In this document: one piece after another, positions 58,866-64,000 of the stretch
Numbering within the stretch: position 1 is the stretch's first letter
Layout of the letters: the number at the start of each line of letters is the position of its first letter
Source of the DNA: Aphrophora alni
Lineage: Eukaryota > Arthropoda > Insecta > Hemiptera > Aphrophoridae
Length of the DNA: 64,000 nucleotides
Assembly: GCA_963513935.1 (NCBI GenBank)
Contig: OY740765.1
Span: 74,135,718 to 74,199,717 of the forward strand
Reading direction: 5' to 3'
Position numbers and translations under genes: made by a program
The notes under the pieces: generated by a model
The model's database searches: none
What the model was told of the DNA's origin: nothing
The model's input: the letters and a program-made list of their open reading frames with translations, nothing else

Positions 58866-59361
58866 CAGGGTGGGAGTAAATTTTTAACATGTCATATTTC
58901 AACAATAATTCAGACTAATCATCATTTATCATTAACATGACAACACACTACAGTTCTAAACACCACACCGGCAGTGACTACTCGGAATCAGAACAGAACG
59001 AGTTAAGTCCTGTCAGCGCTAATGTTGCAAGTCTGGACAAGTGAGAGTGAGAGAGAGAGAGAGAGGGAGCGCAGAGTAGCAGTGTGCATGCGGCAACATG
59101 ACAGACGCGAGCGCCTCGACCACAATCACTACACATCACACCACACACTCAGCATTCAGTGTAGTCAAATCGTACACTTGCCTTTACACTGAAGATAAAT
59201 ATACATGTGTCACACATTAACCACACAATGTATTTTAGGCTTTATTTAAAAAAATTGAGTTGTGAAAACTTTATATTTTAAAAGTACCATTAACTGATAA
59301 ATATATAAAAATACCTTGGGGGTGCGGCGAACCCCCTTGCACTCCCATAAAACCGCCTATG
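58866..59361 (-). promoter_or_regulatory. hAT 5' region with GA-rich tract
   Basis: Upstream of the transposase remnant, next to the hAT right end. It contains a (GA)n run (about 59041-59067) and a GC-richer stretch with several CG dinucleotides (59068-59120), unlike the AT-rich flanks. A promoter role is inference. GGGGGTGCGGCGAACCCCC near 59318 is an imperfect palindrome beside the terminus. Confidence 0.4.
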
Positions 59362-59640
59362 CTCCAGGTGCATCTTAAAAAATATTTTTCCATTATCTGA
59401 ATTAATGTTCCTCAAGATCTCTTGATATACGGACAACTGCTCATCGATTAAAGTTGCTTCTGCAGTAGATGCTTTGGTTGCTAATTCTTCTAAATTGTAG
59501 TTAGTTTCTCACATGTAAACTCTATTCGGCAGCTGAGGTAAACTGTAGTTGATCAAGTGCTGTCCTCCTAATGACTGAAGATTATCTTCAATCAATTCTA
59601 AGCATCGGTTATAAGCTTCATCTAAATTTATAACAGTAGT
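59362..59640 (-). pseudogene. Helitron helicase, part upstream of the P-loop
   Basis: On the - strand from about 59635: NLDEAYNRCLELIEDNLQSL, then LPQLPNR, then LIDEQLSVYQEILRNINSDN and GKIFF, leading into a DAPG-type P-loop start. These are the residues that precede Walker A in Helitron helicases; the P-loop continues at 50869 after the hAT. One stop is present, and a frame change lies next to the insertion. Confidence 0.8.
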
Positions 59641-62570
59641 TAGTGAATTTGGGGTCCGAGGCTATACAGCCTCTTATCACTGCGTCCCAAATGGTTCTTT
59701 TGTGACTGTCCTACTAATTATATTTTAGTCCCAGCCAAGATTTCTTAAAACGGTTCTGGGTGACATTGTCATTAAATCTGCAGCCGTGGGGAAAGGAATG
59801 CTGAGGTAAAGTAGCCTTTTGTAGGTTAGAGATTCACACTCACACAACCAGTGTTCGACTGTCTTTTTATGTGTCAGTGAGAAGTGGCACGAATCCACTT
59901 CTGCCTTTCCCATGTGTTTCAGATGGGAATTTACTGGACAGTGTACGGACAGTAGCCCAATAATCAGCCTAAGCTCCATTCTACTGAGATCCAATTTTTT
60001 TTGCCTTTGTTTTAGAGTAAACTATAAACTTTTTGGCTTGTCTTAGACCATGGTAGGTGAACCAATATTTGATCTTTTGATTTTGTTCCCAGGTTTTCAT
60101 GATATTATGAAGATATGTTTTAGGCAGACCAAAGAATGGTTTAGGCTTAACAAAATCAGCCTCTGCGCCTTCTTTGGCAAGGCGATACACTTCTTCATTT
60201 CCTGGTATTCGTTCATGTCCTTTGCTCTGTCTCACTAAGTGACATTGTAATCTAAACTAAAGCTTACTCAAAATTTGCCATTGAATTAGCAATAAAATCA
60301 AACAAACTTTAAGAGGCTGCCATTTAAAATTAAAGTTCGACCATTACTGATATTTCCTATCCCTCCACACCCCAGCTGTGAACATCTCATAGCTAAAACA
60401 CTAACATAACCAACACGGTTGAAGTATTCACTTCTGCCTCTTAATCTTTGCAACGTAAAGTTAACAAATTGTAAAAGGCTGCCATTTCCAAACGAATGGT
60501 CCTTTTTCAGTCGGGATTGCGGCAATGTGTTCCTCTAACAAAGACCTTTAAAATGAGGTATAATTTGACCTATGCTTACATTTAAGATTTTTTAGACTTC
60601 CTCCACAGGACGTCCCCCCAAAGTGTAAAAAGACAGTTAAAATGAGCAAAAAGTTGGTAACTCCAGTGAGGACGTAATCCTACAGTTTCAGTGCTCTGTG
60701 TTTATTAATAAAATAAATATTAAGGGGTTTCCAGACTTTTTGAACACCCGGTATAATGCTAATACTAATACCCTCTTTTTGACAACACTTCCAGACCAAT
60801 AGAAGAGCACTTTGCATGAGATCAGACACTGTCTGACCATGCTTAACTTTAATGATAATTACCAGATCGTCAGCATATGCTATTACTTTCAAGCCACTAG
60901 ACTCCAGAAACCCAAGTAGTTCATCCATCACCAGCATCCACAAGAGAGGAGACAGTGCCCCTCTCGTAGACAGCCAACAACTGCTGACACTGTTCTGGAC
61001 TCCCTACTCAAGCAGACTGTCATCCTACGACTCATTAACATAGATCTGATCCATTTAATTATCTGGGGTTCAATTTCTTTAGCCCTAGACACTCTTTCAA
61101 TAGAGTTATAGGAGGTATTATCAAAAGCTCCTCTAATGTCCAAGAAGGCACATAGAGCTATATCCTTATCCTCTATTGACTTACCAACCTCTTGAACCAG
61201 ATGTTGTAGTGCATTAGAGGTCGATTTGCCCGTTTGGTAGGCATACTAAGCAACATAAAGTGGGTCCTTTTCAAGGGTTTCACTCCGTATGTACTTGTCT
61301 AGTATTTTTTCCATTGTTTTCAGAAAGAAGGATGTCAGGCTGATTGGTCTGTATGACTTATGCTCTGCAGTGTCCTTCCTGTCAGTCTTAGGTATAAAAA
61401 CCACCTTTATCTCCTTCCATCTTTTTGGAATATACAATAGGGAAAAGCTAGTCCTAAACAATGATACCAAGAGTAGCAGTAGTTTCTCCAAGCCCTGCTG
61501 CAACAGTTTGTGTGGGAACGAACACGGTAGAGCCAGGGAAATGGGTGTCTAACCATCTACTTATAGTCTCCCCCACACTCTCCGTATATAATCTATCTGC
61601 TTTCTTTAAGAAAATATATAACCTATAGGGTACGAGTGATCTTTGCTTAAGGTCTTTAGGAGTTGAGCCGCTGTTGGGATATTATTTCTCTTCACAGAAG
61701 CTCTTCCATGTCTTTCTTTTAGACTTTCTCAACTCTTTATTATAATCTGTAAGAGCTGTTTTATAAACCTCCCAAGTCCCATTAAGCTTTGCCCTGTTAA
61801 AGAATCTGTGTCCAGAAGCTCTCAACTTGGACAGCTTAGAGTTCCACCAAGGCATCTGTGCCTTAACTTTTGTTTTCCTAACAGAATAGTGTTTTCAAAA
61901 GAATTTACAATTGTAGCTTGTAATGTTACAGCAGCTCTTTCTAGCTCCGTTTCCGTTTCTAGAAGGCTTTCAAATTATACCAACTCAGATTGCAGGATTG
62001 CTTTGTATTAAACCCAATTGGTGTTCTTTGGATTTCAGTTTTTAACTATCTGGGTCTGAGTAGATTTAATTTTGAATTTAATATACATGTAATCAGACAA
62101 TGTAAGTTTGTCTGATATATGCCAGTTAAGGATAAAATCACCAAAACTGGAACTATGCAGAGTCAGGTCTATCCAACCTTTACGTCCTGGTTTATTAAAA
62201 GTAGGTTTGTCCCCCCTATCGTCTATTTCTATATTATTAGCATAAAAATATTCAAGATGGTACTACCTCTTTGGTTATTCCTCACACTTCCCCTAAGTAG
62301 TATGGTGCGAATTGGAGTCACTTCCAATGATGAAGCGTTTCCCACTTCTTTTACAGTAACTTGGGTATATCATCTGTTGGAGATGTATAGGATTCATCAG
62401 GAAAGTAACCTAAGGCTAGTATAACCTCCTGCTTCCCATCGTCAGTTGTTATTTGGACTGGATTGTACAAGGAAAAACTTCATAACAAATGTATCTGGTG
62501 ACTGTCCTTGTCAGTTACTTGCAATAAAACCAATGTTCTGCCTACTGGTGTCTAATACAGATTAGTATGT
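59641..62570 (-). pseudogene. LINE, R1/I-like, antisense, heavily mutated
   Basis: From right to left: decayed endonuclease region (about 62000-62570, with LNWHISDKLTLSDYMYIKF); reverse transcriptase with IPKRWKEIKVVFIPK, HKSYRPISLTSFFLKTMEKI, MDIRGAFDNTSY and VIAYADDLVI (catalytic YADD); then an insertion with deletion (60245-60755). The RNase H end follows (IPGNEEVYRLAKEGAEADF), then a C-terminal region with HFSLTHKKTVEHWLCECESL ending NLGWD. Stops and frame changes are frequent. The domain order EN-RT-RNase H fits the R1/I/LOA group. Its 3' end abuts the Helitron helicase remnant at about 59640. Confidence 0.8.
60245..60755. mobile_element. Unclassified insertion in the LINE
   Basis: Lies between the RT and RNase H parts. 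At its right end the - strand starts ACCGGGTGTTCAAAAAGTCT then GGAAACCCC, a terminus seen in many insect repeats. Inside, ATGGCAGCCTCTT occurs twice. The LINE protein between RT and RNase H is missing, so the insertion came with a deletion. No ORF with a motif. Confidence 0.5.
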
Positions 62571-64000
62571 TCAAAATTATTGTTTTGACAGTTTTTGCTT
62601 TGTAATTTATTGTGCATTATTTATTATGTTTTGTTGATATTTGTTGACACAGACTATATTCTACAAGTATTGTAGGTGTTTGAATAGTCTAAACAAATTT
62701 TTCCAAGTTTGTTAGTGATTTTTAGGTTAAAATTTTTGTAATGTGAAGACATTTTTTCTCATTCTTGATTGCTTTACTCTAAAATGTATCATTATAGAAA
62801 GTATATAAATTTACATTTCAATTTTAGATTTCAAAATTCTGACAGTAGGATTTTGCATTAAATAAATATTTTTGGTTAATTTTTTTAAATTCGCTTAACT
62901 TAGTAGCTATTTTGTAATTTAATTTTTATAATGAAAGTTTTCTAAATTGATATATTTTATTACATGCTTTTATTCACAATCACATCACAAAACATTTTTG
63001 TGTCTTTAAAATAATTAGAAATAAATCACTTTTTTGTGATGTTTTGGCTTCTGTTATTGCAAGATTTTTTAAAATTTATCCTCCTTTTCCTTCTCCATCA
63101 CAATGGTGATTCAAGAGATTCCCTATAAATGAAGCAGATTCTATATTTGAAGCAGTGAAACAACATTTAGAAAAATCATTAGTCTTGCCTTCTATGTTTA
63201 TCATCCAGTACTAATCTAGTTCTATAAATAAAATAACTCTTTTGCCCACCATTTTGTTTTGTGTGGTCAGAAATTAATTATATGTATGTTTTTTTTTCTT
63301 ATCTCACAGAGACGTTTAAATGAGGTATTACAAGCCTGTACGTAACTTCTGAAATTTTTAACAGTCACGTTATACATGACTACTCCCAACCCCCCACAAT
63401 TAAAAAAACCTAAACCCTTTTCTTTTTTCTCTCTCACCTTAAGAGAAATTTTGAAAACAAAATTATATCTCAAATATTTTTAAAAAATAAAAGGGGTTGT
63501 AGTATCTTTACAGCCACCTTGTATATTCTTTGAGATGATTAATTTTATTGTGTTGGATATAATTATAAATTAAAATTTAAAACAATATCGTTCAACATTT
63601 TGTAAACTTTTCGTTTTTATTTTTTATTTGTTTATATAAAATCTAAGTTTTAGAGAATTGAGGGGAATGGCTATATTCTCCCATCATCATTAATTATGGC
63701 GGTCCAAGCATAACTTCTTTGTGTGTATGCATTAAAATTATGTCTAGATTTATATATTAAGATAATGTGTTTTTCACAATTAAATAATTAAAGAGTTATT
63801 TAAAGAATATTTGCCTTAGATATTGAGGAGTGACCATGTTAGTGATGTAGTAATGTGATGGGGTCTAAATGACTAAGAAAAAATAAACCACAGTAATAAA
63901 AGAGGGTCTACTTAATGTTCTTTTAATGATAAATAAGATACAAATGTTATTTTTATGTAAGCTAAATTTTGTTATGAGTAATCACCCATTTACATTATAT
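62571..64000. other. AT-rich non-coding DNA to the window end
   Basis: No gene, RNA or clear transposon recognised. Around 63120-63200 there is a short open stretch without motifs. At 63250-63540 TACAGCCACCTTGTATA resembles a repeat end. A short acceptor/donor-like segment at 63310-63341 is discussed under rejected items. Confidence 0.45.

Larger units (their letters stand above)
50878..59361 (-). mobile_element. hAT transposon inserted in the Helitron helicase
   Basis: Flanked by the 8-bp direct repeat CTCCAGGT (50870-50877 and 59362-59369), the length typical of hAT. The ends are CATAGTCGGATTTTGG and, inverted from the right, CATAGGCGGTTTTATGG, imperfect terminal inverted repeats. Inside, on the - strand, lies a ZMYM1-like hAT transposase (53496-58859, split). 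Nested are a piggyBac-ended element (51225-53120), an LTR-like element (54282-58294) and, within that, a Penelope-like element. The 5' region (58866-59361) has a GA-rich tract. Confidence 0.88.
47250..59640 (-). mobile_element. Helitron, broken by several insertions
   Basis: The presumed 3' end on the - strand is GGGTCGCTAG then T (47249-47253), preceded by GGGCGAAGCCGCGATAAG, a GC-rich hairpin-like end known from insect Helitrons. The helicase is found in pieces: 48525-49527, 50692-50869 and 59370-59640. It is interrupted by two piggyBac derivatives (47368-48060 and 49532-50687) and by an 8.5 kb hAT (50878-59361). The Rep domain and 5' end are not seen; a LINE adjoins at 59640. Confidence 0.8.

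Noticed and set aside
63310..63341. Possible small exon between TCTCACAG and GTAACT
   Set aside because: The segment gives RRLNEVLQAC in one phase, but joined to the exon ending at 47099 it would create an immediate stop. No independent support.

Overview
The window looks like nuclear DNA from an insect. It is AT-rich and consists of a few widely spaced exons with conventional GT-AG introns, set in dense layers of insect-type transposons: piggyBac, pogo/Tigger, mariner, hAT, Helitron, R1/I-like LINE, Penelope-like and Gypsy/errantivirus-like elements. A hemipteran-like, transposon-rich genome is a guess; the sequence does not fix the species. No bacterial features are present.

Host gene. Four exons on the + strand (7212-7381, 34226-34404, 36897-39578, 46958-47099) join with compatible splice phases into part of one gene. 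The first exon encodes the second half of the SHG domain of the BOD1/BOD1L family (chromosome biorientation, Shg1-related). The third is a 2.7 kb Lys/Asn/Ser-rich exon, as expected of a BOD1L1-type protein. The 5' end of the gene and anything after 47099 are not identified. Most of the rest is intron filled with nested transposons; the intron after the first exon is about 26.8 kb.

Layout. 1-7200: a degenerate hAT element split by a non-coding insert with tandem repeats. 8.1-10.7 kb: a pogo-type MITE interrupted by a ~2.1 kb LTR-like element. 12.0-17.9 kb: a Tigger element containing a fold-back MITE and an antisense LINE, the LINE itself split by a piggyBac-ended element. 18.3-20.0 kb: a second, inverted Tigger gene. 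20.2-29.4 kb: a minisatellite split by a nest of Penelope-like, piggyBac and Gypsy/errantivirus DNA. 29.4-33.7 kb: a broken piggyBac, a 335-bp tandem repeat and another LTR-like element. 41.8-46.7 kb: two mariner-type elements and a piggyBac-ended element. 47.25-59.64 kb: a Helitron on the - strand carrying two small piggyBac derivatives and a hAT; the hAT carries an LTR-like element, which carries a Penelope-like element. 59.6-62.6 kb: an antisense R1/I-like LINE.

Most notable. The errantivirus-like provirus at 22631-29179 (- strand) has nearly identical LTRs but a scrambled interior. Its primer-binding site extends into a full-length copy of tRNA-Gly(GCC), including the non-templated CCA. 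Away from the junction, the only difference from the canonical tRNA is at position 58, the usual m1A site. Its env gene is split: a gag-zinc-finger/protease/RT/RNase H/partial-integrase block lies between the env halves. Together these read as a fossil of aberrant reverse transcription: read-through of the tRNA primer, a misplaced strand transfer and template switching.
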